Assembly (NCBI GenBank): GCA_963789885.1 | Contig: CAWBNB010000012.1 | Coordinates: 51,189-115,188, forward strand | Origin: DATEDA01 sp963789885 | Lineage (GTDB): Bacteria; Pseudomonadota; Gammaproteobacteria; Burkholderiales; SG8-39 | Direction: 5' to 3' | DNA: 64,000 nucleotides | In this document: in pieces, positions 54,408 through 62,576 of the stretch | How positions within the stretch are numbered: the first letter of the stretch is position 1 | Layout of the letters: each line of letters starts with the position of its first letter | Position numbers and translations under genes: made by a program | The notes under the pieces: model-generated | Told to the model about the DNA's origin: nothing | Database searches by the model: none | Seen by the model: only the letters and a program-made list of their open reading frames with translations

Positions 54408-55072
54408 TGCCCGGGCTTCTCGACGCGATCCAGCTCGAGACCGGCCGCGATCCGGAGCGGAGCGTCATCTGGCTGCACGGCCTCGGCGCCGACGGCCGCG
54501 ACTTCGTGCCGATCGTCGGCGAGCTCGACCTTCCGCCCGCGCCGATCCGGTTCGTTTTTCCGCACGCGCCGGTCCAGCCGGTGACGATCAACAACGGGAT
54601 GTCGATGCGCGCGTGGTACGACATCGTCGCCGACGACCTCGCCCGGCGCGAGGACGAGCGCGGGGTGCGCGCTTCCCAGGGCCTGGTCGAGGCGCTGATC
54701 GCCCGCGAACGCGAGCGCGGGATCCGCGCGTCGAATATCGTCCTCGCCGGCTTCTCCCAGGGCGGAGCGATCTCGCTGCAGACCGGCTTGCGTTACCCGG
54801 AGCGGTTGGCGGGCATCATGGCGCTGTCGACCTATGTGCCGATCGCGGCCACGCTCGAGGCCGAGCGCAACCCCGTGAATGGCGACGTGCCGATCTTCAT
54901 GGCGCACGGGACGCAGGATCCGATCATCCCGCTCGCGCACGCGCGGCGCTCGCGCGAGCTGCTCGAGCGGTTGGGCTATCCGGTGGAATGGCACGAGTAC
55001 GTGATGCCGCACTCGGTATCGCCGCAGGAGATCCAGGACATCGGCGGCTGGCTGCGCCGGGTCCTCGGCTGA
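54407..55072 (+). CDS. Carboxylesterase / phospholipase family alpha/beta hydrolase
   Basis: A 221-residue small alpha/beta hydrolase of the predicted carboxylesterase family. Motifs are VIWLHGLGADGRDF near 20, VLAGFSQGGAISLQTGL near 110 (nucleophile Ser), AHGTQDPIIPLA (Asp) and EYVMPHSVSPQE (His). ATG at 54407 uses the last base of the mog stop (TGATG), so the two genes are coupled. The mature enzyme is cytoplasmic; its natural ester is unknown. Confidence 0.93.
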   Translation: MPGLLDAIQLETGRDPERSVIWLHGLGADGRDFVPIVGELDLPPAPIRFVFPHAPVQPVTINNGMSMRAWYDIVADDLARREDERGVRASQGLVEALIARERERGIRASNIVLAGFSQGGAISLQTGLRYPERLAGIMALSTYVPIAATLEAERNPVNGDVPIFMAHGTQDPIIPLAHARRSRELLERLGYPVEWHEYVMPHSVSPQEIQDIGGWLRRVLG

Positions 55073-55080
55073 GCCGCGAC

Positions 55081-55101
55081 AAAAAGGGGGCGACGCCCCC
55101 T
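55081..55101 (-). terminator. Rho-independent terminator of the PilZ-like gene
   Basis: On the minus strand AGGGGGC, loop GTC, GCCCCCT is followed directly by TTTT. It lies 24 bases beyond the PilZ-like stop and 8 bases beyond the convergent esterase stop. Confidence 0.85.
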
Positions 55102-55124
55102 GGTCGATTCCCCGCGCGCCCGGC

Positions 55125-56660
55125 TCAGGCCGCGTCGCGCACCAGGTGCCGGCAGCGCAGCAGCTCGTAGTCGTGTCGCCGCTCGGCGACCCCGATCGGG
55201 AGCAGCATCGTGCGCAGGCCCTTGTAGTCGAACATGAAGCTCTGTCCGGGAGCGTGTACCCCGGGCGGCAGCAGCACCTGCACCTCGCCCCCGAGCTGAT
55301 GCGGATCGAGGATGATCCCGGTCTCGGTGCCGAGCGTGGTCGTGTTGCCCATCTGGACGTGGAGCTGGACCGGAACGGCCGAGCGCGCGAGCGTCTGGAT
55401 CCCGACCGCAGCCTGGGTGACCGACGGGCGCGAGAGCCGGCGGATCACGCCGACCAGCCAGTTCTGGCCGCCTTCCGGCTGCATCGCGATCAGGCAGCCG
55501 ATCCGCAGCCAGTCGCCGCGCACCTGCGGAACGAGCGCCCCGAACCCGCCGACGCTGACGTTCTCGACGATCCAGCTCTCGAAGTTCGAGCCGTCGAAGC
55601 TGAGCGAGTTGGATTTGCCCGGCGCCAGGACGTCCTGGATGCCCTCGAAGCCCCAGGCGATCGTCAGCCGCGACTTCACGCGGTGGCGGGCGTGCCGTCG
55701 CTCGGGGAGCTTGGGCGACCAGCACTGCTCCAGATGCTCGAGCACGCCGATCGCGGTGTCCGGCGAGCAGGTGCCGCCGAGCGTGAGCGCGGCGGGGACG
55801 TCGCGGGTGTTGCGGATGTGCTGCACCATCGCGTCGATCTCGCCGAACGCGCGACCGGCGCCGAAGAACCGGACGGTCGGGGACGGCTGCGGCGCGCGCG
55901 CGAGCCGCGCCGGCCCGGTGGCCTGCGCGAGGTCGATCCAGTACGGCGTCTCGGGCTGGTGCTGCGAGACGAGCAGGAATCCGGGAGAGAGCTGCGCGAT
56001 CACGCGCTCCGCGATCTCGATCTCGGGCGGCAACAGGCTGTCCGGCGAGCACGCGCTGAACATCACCGCGCGCAGGAACTCGAGCTCCGGCGTCGACTCG
56101 GGGCCGAGCCCCGGATACGGCACGACCTTCGTGCGCGCGAGCTTCTTCGACTCGAGCAGCGCGTAGGTGCGCGACGTCATCATCCAGACGCGCTCGTCGA
56201 TCGGCCCGTAGCGGGCGTGGAGCCACTTGAGCTGCTGCGCGAGCGCGCGCAGCGCGCGCGCACCGAGCAGTGCGAGCGAGCCCTTGAGGGCATCGCCGCC
56301 TTTGGCGCCGGTCGCGTAGGCGTCGAGGCAGGTCACGTAACCGAGCGCGGCTTCACTCCAGAACGCGGAGATCACCTTCCAGAGTCGTTGTTCCTGCTGC
56401 TTCCCCTGCCGCGCGGCCGCAAGGTATTCGCGGCTCACCTTGCGCGCGTGCGCCTGGCCGGCCTCGTCGAAGAGCTGGACGAGCTGCGCGCGATAGTCGG
56501 GCTTGAAGCTCGTCTCGTTGCGGATCGATTCGAACCAGTGCGTGATCTCCTCGAGCGACGCGAACGCCTCGCCGGCGGGCAGCGCCGCCGCGATGCGTTT
56601 CGCTTCCTTCAGATCCGCCAGCGGATGGCCGGACTGGGTACCGCCGAAGATGCCGAGCAT
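55125..56660 (-). CDS. PilZ-like domain protein with a large unassigned N-terminal region
   Basis: A 511-residue soluble protein. Residues about 345-450 show PilZ features: RRHARHRVKSRL (the R-x3-R-type start) and VENVSVGGFGALVP (the D/NxSxxG motif), so c-di-GMP binding is likely. Residues 1-330 are mostly helical with no domain I recognise; ADLKEAKRIAAALP begins the chain. ATG at 56660, after AGGGGAAAG, is used rather than an upstream start in the same frame. It may sense the product of the GGDEF/EAL protein at 46.6 kb, but that is inference. Confidence 0.78.
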   Translation of the reverse strand: MLGIFGGTQSGHPLADLKEAKRIAAALPAGEAFASLEEITHWFESIRNETSFKPDYRAQLVQLFDEAGQAHARKVSREYLAAARQGKQQEQRLWKVISAFWSEAALGYVTCLDAYATGAKGGDALKGSLALLGARALRALAQQLKWLHARYGPIDERVWMMTSRTYALLESKKLARTKVVPYPGLGPESTPELEFLRAVMFSACSPDSLLPPEIEIAERVIAQLSPGFLLVSQHQPETPYWIDLAQATGPARLARAPQPSPTVRFFGAGRAFGEIDAMVQHIRNTRDVPAALTLGGTCSPDTAIGVLEHLEQCWSPKLPERRHARHRVKSRLTIAWGFEGIQDVLAPGKSNSLSFDGSNFESWIVENVSVGGFGALVPQVRGDWLRIGCLIAMQPEGGQNWLVGVIRRLSRPSVTQAAVGIQTLARSAVPVQLHVQMGNTTTLGTETGIILDPHQLGGEVQVLLPPGVHAPGQSFMFDYKGLRTMLLPIGVAERRHDYELLRCRHLVRDAA

Positions 56661-56860
56661 TCGCTTTCCCCTCGCGGGGCTCCCGTTGAGCGAGATGGTT
56701 CCTTCGAGCCCCTCAAAGCAAGCCCCAAGCCAGTGGTCCGGGGAGCGTGAACTACGTCGCACGCGGGGGCGGGACAGCGCGAACTTTCCCCGCTGCCAGG
56801 CCCCCGCGCGGCGTGCGATCGGCGGCGCCGTCGCAACGTCGACAGCGCCGGCAGGTGCGC

Positions 56861-56893
56861 AAAAGAAAAAAGGCAGTCGCTCGGGACTGCCTT
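56861..56893 (-). terminator. Rho-independent terminator of the interrupted tRNA gene
   Basis: On the minus strand AAGGCAGTC, loop CCGAGC, GACTGCCTT is followed by a T-rich run (TTTTCTTTT). It lies 37 bases after the tRNA 3' end at 56930 and is the terminator expected for a tRNA transcript, which shows that this side is the original chromosome. Confidence 0.88.
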
Positions 56894-56929
56894 CCACTCG
56901 GGATTACCTCAGACTGCTTTCGTTAGTGT

Positions 56930-56976
56930 TGGTGCTGCTGGCAGGAATCGAACCTGCGACCTCATGATTACGAATC
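56930..56976 (-). other. 3' fragment of a tRNA-Thr(CGT) gene: probable attachment site
   Basis: Read on the minus strand, the fragment starts GATTCGTAATCA (anticodon CGT within a 5-bp stem half), then an AGGTC variable region, a perfect T arm (GCAGG, TTCGATT, CCTGC) and the acceptor end CAGCAGCACCA with CCA encoded. The 5' half, including the D arm and acceptor 5' strand, is missing; the bases before GATT do not fit a tRNA. Loss at the anticodon loop is the usual result of site-specific integration into a tRNA gene. Confidence 0.82.
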
Positions 56977-57337
56977 CGGTGAAAACTCACTGATTATCAG
57001 GAGCGTGTCGCAGTCTGTCTAACAAGAAGGCCGCGAAACCGACGACGATGAATCAAGAGGATAGAGTCCCTTCTTAGACAGACCGCGCGGCAGCCGTGGA
57101 GCACTCGACCCCCTGCACCCCATGCAGGGCCGAAGACGAATTGCATCAAGCGCTTAGCTCGAACCTGTCCCGAATACTTCCCGGTTTCACGCCCTTTCCA
57201 TCAGGCAGTTGCGCCTTTCCGACGATTAGTTCGGGACAGTTCCCCGATCACCCGGAGCCCGATCGAATTATTGCGGACCACGGGGCGACGCACCAGGCCC
57301 GTAAGCGTCCGGGTTATGGGACACGAATTCGGTCCGA
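56977..57337. other. Island border region without a gene
   Basis: About 360 bases between the tRNA fragment and the haem peroxidase. It holds one inverted repeat (57013-57083). The open frames here are short and have no coding character. No integrase remnant is recognisable. Confidence 0.55.
57013..57083. repeat. Imperfect inverted repeat beside the attachment site
   Basis: GTCTGTCTAACAAGAAGG at 57013-57030 faces CCCTTCTTAGACAGAC at 57068-57083, whose complement is GTCTGTCTAAGAAGGG. The arms share GTCTGTCTAA and an AAGAAGG tail apart from a small indel. It lies 37 bases inside the tRNA border and may be an arm-type site or the end of a lost mobile element. Confidence 0.5.
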
Positions 57338-58972
57338 CTACTGACGACGGCTCGCGGGATCCACACCGGCAAATGTCAACAGATCGACGATCCCGAAGGT
57401 TCCCCGGACACGACTTGGCAACGTCGGCCTCCAGCCCCGGTTTCGCCGCAAGTAGGAGTTTCCATCGAGCGTCAGCAAACCGAGAAACACCTCCCCTACG
57501 ATTCGGGCTCCGACACCGGCCAATCGGGCGCCGCCGCTCAATTCGGCCTCCTTCAACACGTAGTACCAGAGCGGCGTATCCGATTCGAATCCCACGCCGA
57601 ACACAGCAAGCTCACTGAGTTCGCCTGGACTGAGCGCCGGCACGCGCATGGCGCGGGCGATCGCTTGACCCGATGGAAGCGACCACGTCAGGTGGCGAAG
57701 CAGGTTTCGCTGGGGGAGCGCGGTCGGTCGGTCTCCGCTCACAATCGCCCCAAGCGGTAGATTGAACAGCGGGCTCGAGATCTTCGTGTCGATGATCTTG
57801 GGCGGCCGCACGTTCGCCGACTGATCGCCGCCAAAATCGAAGAACGTCTGCCACCCGATGAATCGCCTGGGTGCCCGTGCGCCGCCGCGCAGATCAACAG
57901 GGTCACTTTGGCCCTCTCCGGCCGGATCGAAGATGAACCCAAAGAACGGACGGCCACCGTCGCCGGCGAGATTCGCGCGGTACGACGGCCTTACCAGGCT
58001 GTGTCCGAAGCGATACGCGGCGGCTTGAAACTCCACCGGAATGCTCTGCTGGCCCGGCCGCGGCGTATAGAACCGTGGTCCATGCGAGAGGATGTCGTTC
58101 ACGAGTGACTGGCCGATGACGTGGGGCAGGAACTCGTTGACGATGATCCAGTGATAGTGCCAGGTGACCAATCGGCGCGCTTCCAGGAAGACGGCTCGCC
58201 GCCGGTCGTCCTCTTCGCGTTCCCGCAGCGTGAAGCCTCCCTCTGCCCGGAGCTCGGCGGCCAGCCGGCGATCCTCTCCATCGTCGCGCAGCCTGTCGAC
58301 CACGCGATTGTGGAACAGCACGAACGCGACCTGCAATCCTGAGATCATCAGGTTCTCATCGTTGCGTGGGTCGGCGATGATCGCTCGTCCGTCGGTCCCA
58401 CGCGGCAAGTCTTCGAACAGCCCTCCGTGCTCCACCTTGAATTTGGCGTGGTCCGCAGGATCGTACAGCTCGGGGTTCGACGCAAATCCTCCCCCATAGA
58501 CCGAATCCAGATCGAACGCGGGTGTACGGGTATTCGACGCGCGCTCTGGCCGCGTGGGCTCGCCAAGCCTCGACGTCGCGTCGAAGGTCATATCGTGGTC
58601 GAGAAACTGGCCAAGGAACGTGAGGCCCGCGGTCGCCGCCGGGTTGTCACGATTGCGCGGACTCAGTTCCGGGTTCGTGATGAGACGGATTGGGCCTTCG
58701 TGCAGCGGGTCCTTGGCGTCCATTAGCCCACCGGGCGCACCGAGCTCCATGAGCGCTGCCTGGATCCGCGGCGTTGGTTCCGCGAACGAGGGCAGATCGA
58801 ACATGCGGCTGAACCGATCGGAGCGAGTCGCAACTCGCTGTCCCTCCAGGTGTTGCGCGAAGCTCTCCAGCGGCATCAGCGCTGTCCCCGCCGCTCCCGC
58901 GGCAACGCTCGCGAGAAAGCGTCGTCGAGTCACCTCGGCGGTCCGATGCGTGCGTTCGTCGTGTATTTTCAT
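57338..58972 (-). CDS. Tat-exported animal-type haem peroxidase
   Basis: A 544-residue protein of the peroxidase-cyclooxygenase superfamily. It starts with a Tat signal, TRRRFLASVAAGAAGTALMP. The distal site is FLGQFLDHDMTFD near 120 (distal His, and the Asp that binds the haem edge). The proximal His is in AAYRFGHSLVRPSYR near 315. Such enzymes oxidise halides, thiocyanate or phenols with H2O2. The ATG at 58972 is used because GGAAG lies 6 bases upstream; ATG at 58978 is possible. A strong sigma-54 promoter sits 55-71 bases upstream. Confidence 0.9.
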   Translation of the reverse strand: MKIHDERTHRTAEVTRRRFLASVAAGAAGTALMPLESFAQHLEGQRVATRSDRFSRMFDLPSFAEPTPRIQAALMELGAPGGLMDAKDPLHEGPIRLITNPELSPRNRDNPAATAGLTFLGQFLDHDMTFDATSRLGEPTRPERASNTRTPAFDLDSVYGGGFASNPELYDPADHAKFKVEHGGLFEDLPRGTDGRAIIADPRNDENLMISGLQVAFVLFHNRVVDRLRDDGEDRRLAAELRAEGGFTLREREEDDRRRAVFLEARRLVTWHYHWIIVNEFLPHVIGQSLVNDILSHGPRFYTPRPGQQSIPVEFQAAAYRFGHSLVRPSYRANLAGDGGRPFFGFIFDPAGEGQSDPVDLRGGARAPRRFIGWQTFFDFGGDQSANVRPPKIIDTKISSPLFNLPLGAIVSGDRPTALPQRNLLRHLTWSLPSGQAIARAMRVPALSPGELSELAVFGVGFESDTPLWYYVLKEAELSGGARLAGVGARIVGEVFLGLLTLDGNSYLRRNRGWRPTLPSRVRGTFGIVDLLTFAGVDPASRRQ

Positions 58973-59026
58973 GAGCATCTTCCGATCGTTCTAGTGGCTG
59001 ACTGTGTCGGGTGCGACAGCTCACAA

Positions 59027-59043
59027 CGCAAACGCCGTGCCAA
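59027..59043 (-). promoter_or_regulatory. Sigma-54 promoter of the haem peroxidase gene
   Basis: On the minus strand the sequence reads TTGGCACGGCGTTTGCG. TGGCACG, four bases, TTGC matches the -24/-12 consensus, with GG at 59041-59040 and GC at 59029-59028, exactly ten bases apart. Transcription would begin near 59016, about 44 bases before the ATG at 58972. A sigma-54-dependent response regulator is encoded at 62577 in the same island. Confidence 0.82.
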
Positions 59044-59817
59044 TCGGCATGCTGCTCGTCGTGTTCCTATCTTATGAATGAGTTAGAGAGCGGAAAGGGC
59101 AGCGGAGACGCCGCAAAACGGGTGCAACAAATCTTGATGGAGCAGGTGACGAGCGGGAGTGTGAACATGCTCGACCGCGGAGGTCAGACGAGCATTTGGA
59201 GACGCGGCGCGCGCGATGCACATTGCACCCGCTACTAGAGGACTGGTGTTGGACCGCTCCCGATGGGGGCTATGTAGTGCTTCGATCGCACAAATCCTTG
59301 CGGAAGGTCCGTCGTGGTACGGCGGAAAGCGCTGCGCGAGCCCGGCGCGATAGCAACGGGCCTCCCGTCCGCGTCGGGAGCCCACAGCGGCGGCCGCCGT
59401 CGTAGAGCACCGGGTTCCCATCGCCTGATCGGATCTCGTCCAGAGCCGAGCGCCGGCCTCCCAGGCGCGTGAACTGTTTCGTGCCGGATTCTCGCCTATA
59501 CGCAGGCGTGTGGACGCGAAGACGGCTTGGCTCACGAAAAAGGACCACAGGGTATGGTCAGAAGAACCTCCTGATGGCCCACGAGCAACCCGACCGATCG
59601 GCCTAATCCGAGGCGAACCTCCCGCTCCCGCTCTCAAGTCTTCCGCGCTGCCGAAGCCAGTTCCGAAGCCGGCAAGGCTTGACCTTGCGCCTGGGCAAAT
59701 AGCACAAAAGACCGATACCGAAAGGCACATAGACAACCTGTTGAAGCATCGATACTTTAGCCATTGCACATTCTCAGGCCGCTTACCGGCGAGCGCTATC
59801 GAAGGGAGCACGTAGCC
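59044..59817. other. Long non-coding or decayed stretch between peroxidase and cytochrome genes
   Basis: About 770 bases with no gene I can support. A frame of 242 codons runs on the minus strand (59083-59811) and one of 101 codons on the plus (59510-59815), but neither has recognisable motifs. ATG at 59074 starts a possible 54-residue peptide (MNELESGKGSGDAAKRVQQ). The upstream activator sites for the sigma-54 promoter should lie in its first part. Confidence 0.5.
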
Positions 59818-59833
59818 ATGGCTCAGGAGTTTC

Positions 59834-60853
59834 GTGAGGAAGGGTTCGGTGACTAACGCTAGCCGACACTCCTTGGCTGCGGGCCTCGCGCTGTACGCCG
59901 GCTTCGCGCTAGCGATTCTGTCGAGAGTGGCGGCTGCTCAGGTGCCAGAACCAATCGCACCTCTGCCGCCAACCATCGCTGTGGATTCCGCGCGGGCGTC
60001 AATTGGCGAACGCTTGTTTCACGACGTCCGGCTTGCCCGCGACAACGCGCACTCTTGCGCGACTTGCCATCCGCTGGACAAGGGCGGCACGCAGCCGCGC
60101 CACCGCGCAGGTGCCACAACTGGCAAACGCCTCCCACGCGACATCCCAACGATCTTCAACGTCGGATTGAATTTTTCCTTCAATTGGGACGGCGCAATCG
60201 AAACGTTGGAGGCTCACGCGGAAGCTGTATTGCTGAACCCCAATGTGATGAATGCGACGTGGCCGGAGTTGCTGGCGAGACTACAAGCGAATTCTGGCTA
60301 CGTTACGGCTTTTCGCGCCGCGTACGCGCAAGGCATCACCCGTGCCAACGTGCTGGATGCCTTGGCGAGCTTCGAGCGCTCGCTGGTCACACCTAATTCT
60401 CGTTTCGACCGCTATCTACGCGGCGAGCGGGACGCGTTAACCATCGCCGAGCAGCAGGGGTACCAGCTGTTCAAGTCCTATGGATGCGTCGCCTGTCACC
60501 AGGGCACGAACATCGGCGGGAACCTATTTCAGAAGTTCGGCTTGTTCGAAGCCCCAGAGGCACCGCCTTCGCTCGACGGCGCCATCGATCTGGGGCGCTA
60601 TTGCGTGACAAAGGTATCTAGAGACCGCGAGGTCTTTCGGGTGCCGAGCTTACGCAATGTCGCGGCGACACCGCCCTATTTTCATGATGGACGCGCGGCC
60701 ACGCTCGAGGTCGCGGTAGACACGATGGCAAGGATGCAGTTGGGGAGGAAACTCACTCAGGGTGAGATCGGGTTGATCGTTCAATTCCTAGAGACTCTGA
60801 CTGGCGAATGGCGCGGGAAGCCACTGTCAGCGGTTACAGCGGTGACGGACTGA
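59834..60853 (+). CDS. Dihaem cytochrome c peroxidase (CcpA/MauG family)
   Basis: A 339-residue periplasmic protein with a signal peptide (LYAGFALAILSRVAAAQ) and two CxxCH haem sites: SCATCHPLDKGG at 75-79 and GCVACHQGTNIGG near 222. FRVPSLRNVAATPPYFHDGRA near 270 is the usual CCP block. It reduces H2O2 with electrons from a c-type cytochrome. Start: GTG at 59834, or GTG at 59849, which has AGGAAGG 5 bases upstream. A 12-codon frame (ATG 59818 to TAA 59856) overlaps both and may couple translation. The next gene overlaps its stop. Confidence 0.92.
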   Translation: MRKGSVTNASRHSLAAGLALYAGFALAILSRVAAAQVPEPIAPLPPTIAVDSARASIGERLFHDVRLARDNAHSCATCHPLDKGGTQPRHRAGATTGKRLPRDIPTIFNVGLNFSFNWDGAIETLEAHAEAVLLNPNVMNATWPELLARLQANSGYVTAFRAAYAQGITRANVLDALASFERSLVTPNSRFDRYLRGERDALTIAEQQGYQLFKSYGCVACHQGTNIGGNLFQKFGLFEAPEAPPSLDGAIDLGRYCVTKVSRDREVFRVPSLRNVAATPPYFHDGRAATLEVAVDTMARMQLGRKLTQGEIGLIVQFLETLTGEWRGKPLSAVTAVTD

Positions 60854-62553
60854 TGCGCGCCGTGTGGCAACCCGTGTGGATCGTCGTTGGGTTTCTGCTT
60901 TTGCTCACCTACTTTCTTCTCCAAAGCAGCGGATCCGATCTGACGCTGCGTGCTCGCATGGAAGAAGCCTTCCAGAGTTTCGCCCTGCACGATGCCGAAC
61001 TTACGCGCGATGTGTTGTTAGTACGCGCCGGGTTGCTCCCTAGTTACGATTCGCTGGCAGCCACTAGCCGGGACTGGTCCACAGATCTGGAAACCCTGCG
61101 TCGAGAAAGCGCGAGCGGCTCGCGCGAGGCAGTGACCGCATTGAGCGAGCCAATCGAAGCCCTCGCCCTGGCCGTGCGTCAGAAACAGGCACTCATCGAA
61201 CACTTCAAGTCAGACAATGCCTTGCTGCGGAACTCCCTCATATATTTTGACCGTGTGGGACAAGCTCCGCGTTCACAAAGCGACCGCGAAACTGCACTCG
61301 TCGCGGAAATCGGCGTCCTCTCACGCGCAATGTTGAGGTTCACCGTAGCGCCAGAGCCTGGCTCGAACGCCGATGTTCAAGGCGTGTTGGACCGCATGTC
61401 AAAACTCCCTCTGTCGCCTGATCTCCAGGATTTGGTCACCCACGGTCAGCTTGTTTCGCAGGAGCTCCCCGAAGTCGACAGACAATTGCGCCAAATCATC
61501 GCTGCCCCCACCTCCGCGCGCGCGCACGCGATGCAGAATGCGGTGCTGCAGTATTCGCGGCAGGTTGAGGCGCGTGCGCAAGTGTTCCGATTTCTGCTGT
61601 ACCTCGCCGCGCTCATTCTGCTTGCCTACCTGGTGCGTCAGTTCGTTCGGCTGCGTCTCAATGCTGTTGAGCTGCTTCGCACGAATGAAGAGCTAAACCA
61701 CAAGATCGCCGAGCGCAACCGCTTGCAACAGGCGAACCAGGAGCAGGAACTGCAGCTCATCCAAGCGAACAAGATGACCGCGTTAGGGATACTCGTCTCG
61801 GGTGTGGCGCACGAGATCAATAACCCGAACCAGCTGGTCCTGACCAATTCCAGGGTGCTGACGAAAGTATGGGAGGACGCAGTCGAGATTCTCGACCGGT
61901 ATCAGCGCGGAAATGGTGAATTCACGCTCGCGCGCTTGTCGTACGTTGAAATGCGAGAAACGGTCGCCGCGCTCATCCGCGATGTCAATGCCGGCGCCAT
62001 GCGGATCGGGCGAATCGTCGACGACCTGAAGAATTTCGCTCGTCCCGGAGCACGCGGCGCCCCAATCGCTTTTCAGCTGAACGATGCGGTGCAACGCACG
62101 ATGCGCCTGCTCGCGCATCTCGTCAACCAACGCACTGCGAAGCTCCGCACCAGTCTTGCGCAGAACTTGCCTCCCATCCGGGGGGATGCTCAGCAAGTCG
62201 AGCAGATCGTCATCAACATCCTGGTTAATGCGCTGGAAGCGTTGCCTGATCGCGACTGCGCTATCACGGTTTCGACGTATTTCGCACCCCGTGACGGCTC
62301 AGCGGTCCTCGAGGTGTCCGATGAGGGCATCGGGATTGCACCGCAACATCTGCAGCGCCTGTGCGATCCCTTCTTCACGACCAAACAGGAAAGCGGGGGC
62401 ACCGGGCTCGGCTTGGCAATTTGCCTCTCGCTTGTCCGTGCGAACAATGGCTGCCTCGAGTTCGCCTCCGAACCGGGCAAGGGCACGCGCGTCCGCGTCA
62501 AGTTCCAATGCGTCGATGAGCCGGTCCCGCTGTACGCGGCAGCGACCGCCTGA
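60853..62553 (+). CDS. Membrane sensor histidine kinase
   Basis: A 566-residue kinase. Two membrane segments (VWIVVGFLLLLTYFLL near 9-24 and FLLYLAALILLAYLVRQF near 247) enclose a periplasmic sensor of about 220 residues with no recognised motif. The H box is SGVAHEINNPNQLVLTN, with N box NILVNALEAL, DEGIGI and GTGLGLAIC in the ATPase domain. ATG at 60853 overlaps the peroxidase stop (TGATG), so sensor and peroxidase are coupled. The response regulator follows after 23 bases. Confidence 0.94.
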   Translation: MRAVWQPVWIVVGFLLLLTYFLLQSSGSDLTLRARMEEAFQSFALHDAELTRDVLLVRAGLLPSYDSLAATSRDWSTDLETLRRESASGSREAVTALSEPIEALALAVRQKQALIEHFKSDNALLRNSLIYFDRVGQAPRSQSDRETALVAEIGVLSRAMLRFTVAPEPGSNADVQGVLDRMSKLPLSPDLQDLVTHGQLVSQELPEVDRQLRQIIAAPTSARAHAMQNAVLQYSRQVEARAQVFRFLLYLAALILLAYLVRQFVRLRLNAVELLRTNEELNHKIAERNRLQQANQEQELQLIQANKMTALGILVSGVAHEINNPNQLVLTNSRVLTKVWEDAVEILDRYQRGNGEFTLARLSYVEMRETVAALIRDVNAGAMRIGRIVDDLKNFARPGARGAPIAFQLNDAVQRTMRLLAHLVNQRTAKLRTSLAQNLPPIRGDAQQVEQIVINILVNALEALPDRDCAITVSTYFAPRDGSAVLEVSDEGIGIAPQHLQRLCDPFFTTKQESGGTGLGLAICLSLVRANNGCLEFASEPGKGTRVRVKFQCVDEPVPLYAAATA

Positions 62554-62576
62554 CAGCAACCGCGCATTACCTACCT

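Noticed and set aside
56503..56967. A plus-strand frame ending LLAGIEPATS
   Set aside because: This end is the translation of the antisense of a tRNA 3' half, a common false protein end; the rest is antisense to the PilZ-like gene.
59777..59792. A second sigma-54-like site (GG, ten bases, GC) before the cytochrome c peroxidase
   Set aside because: Only the dinucleotide spacing fits; AGGCCG and CCGGC are poor matches to TGGCACG and TTGCA.
59083..59811. A 242-codon minus-strand frame in the island
   Set aside because: No motif, no ribosome site and mixed codon use. It may be chance or a decayed gene.
59510..59815. A 101-codon plus-strand frame before the peroxidase gene
   Set aside because: Pro/Arg-rich, no recognisable domain and no ribosome site.
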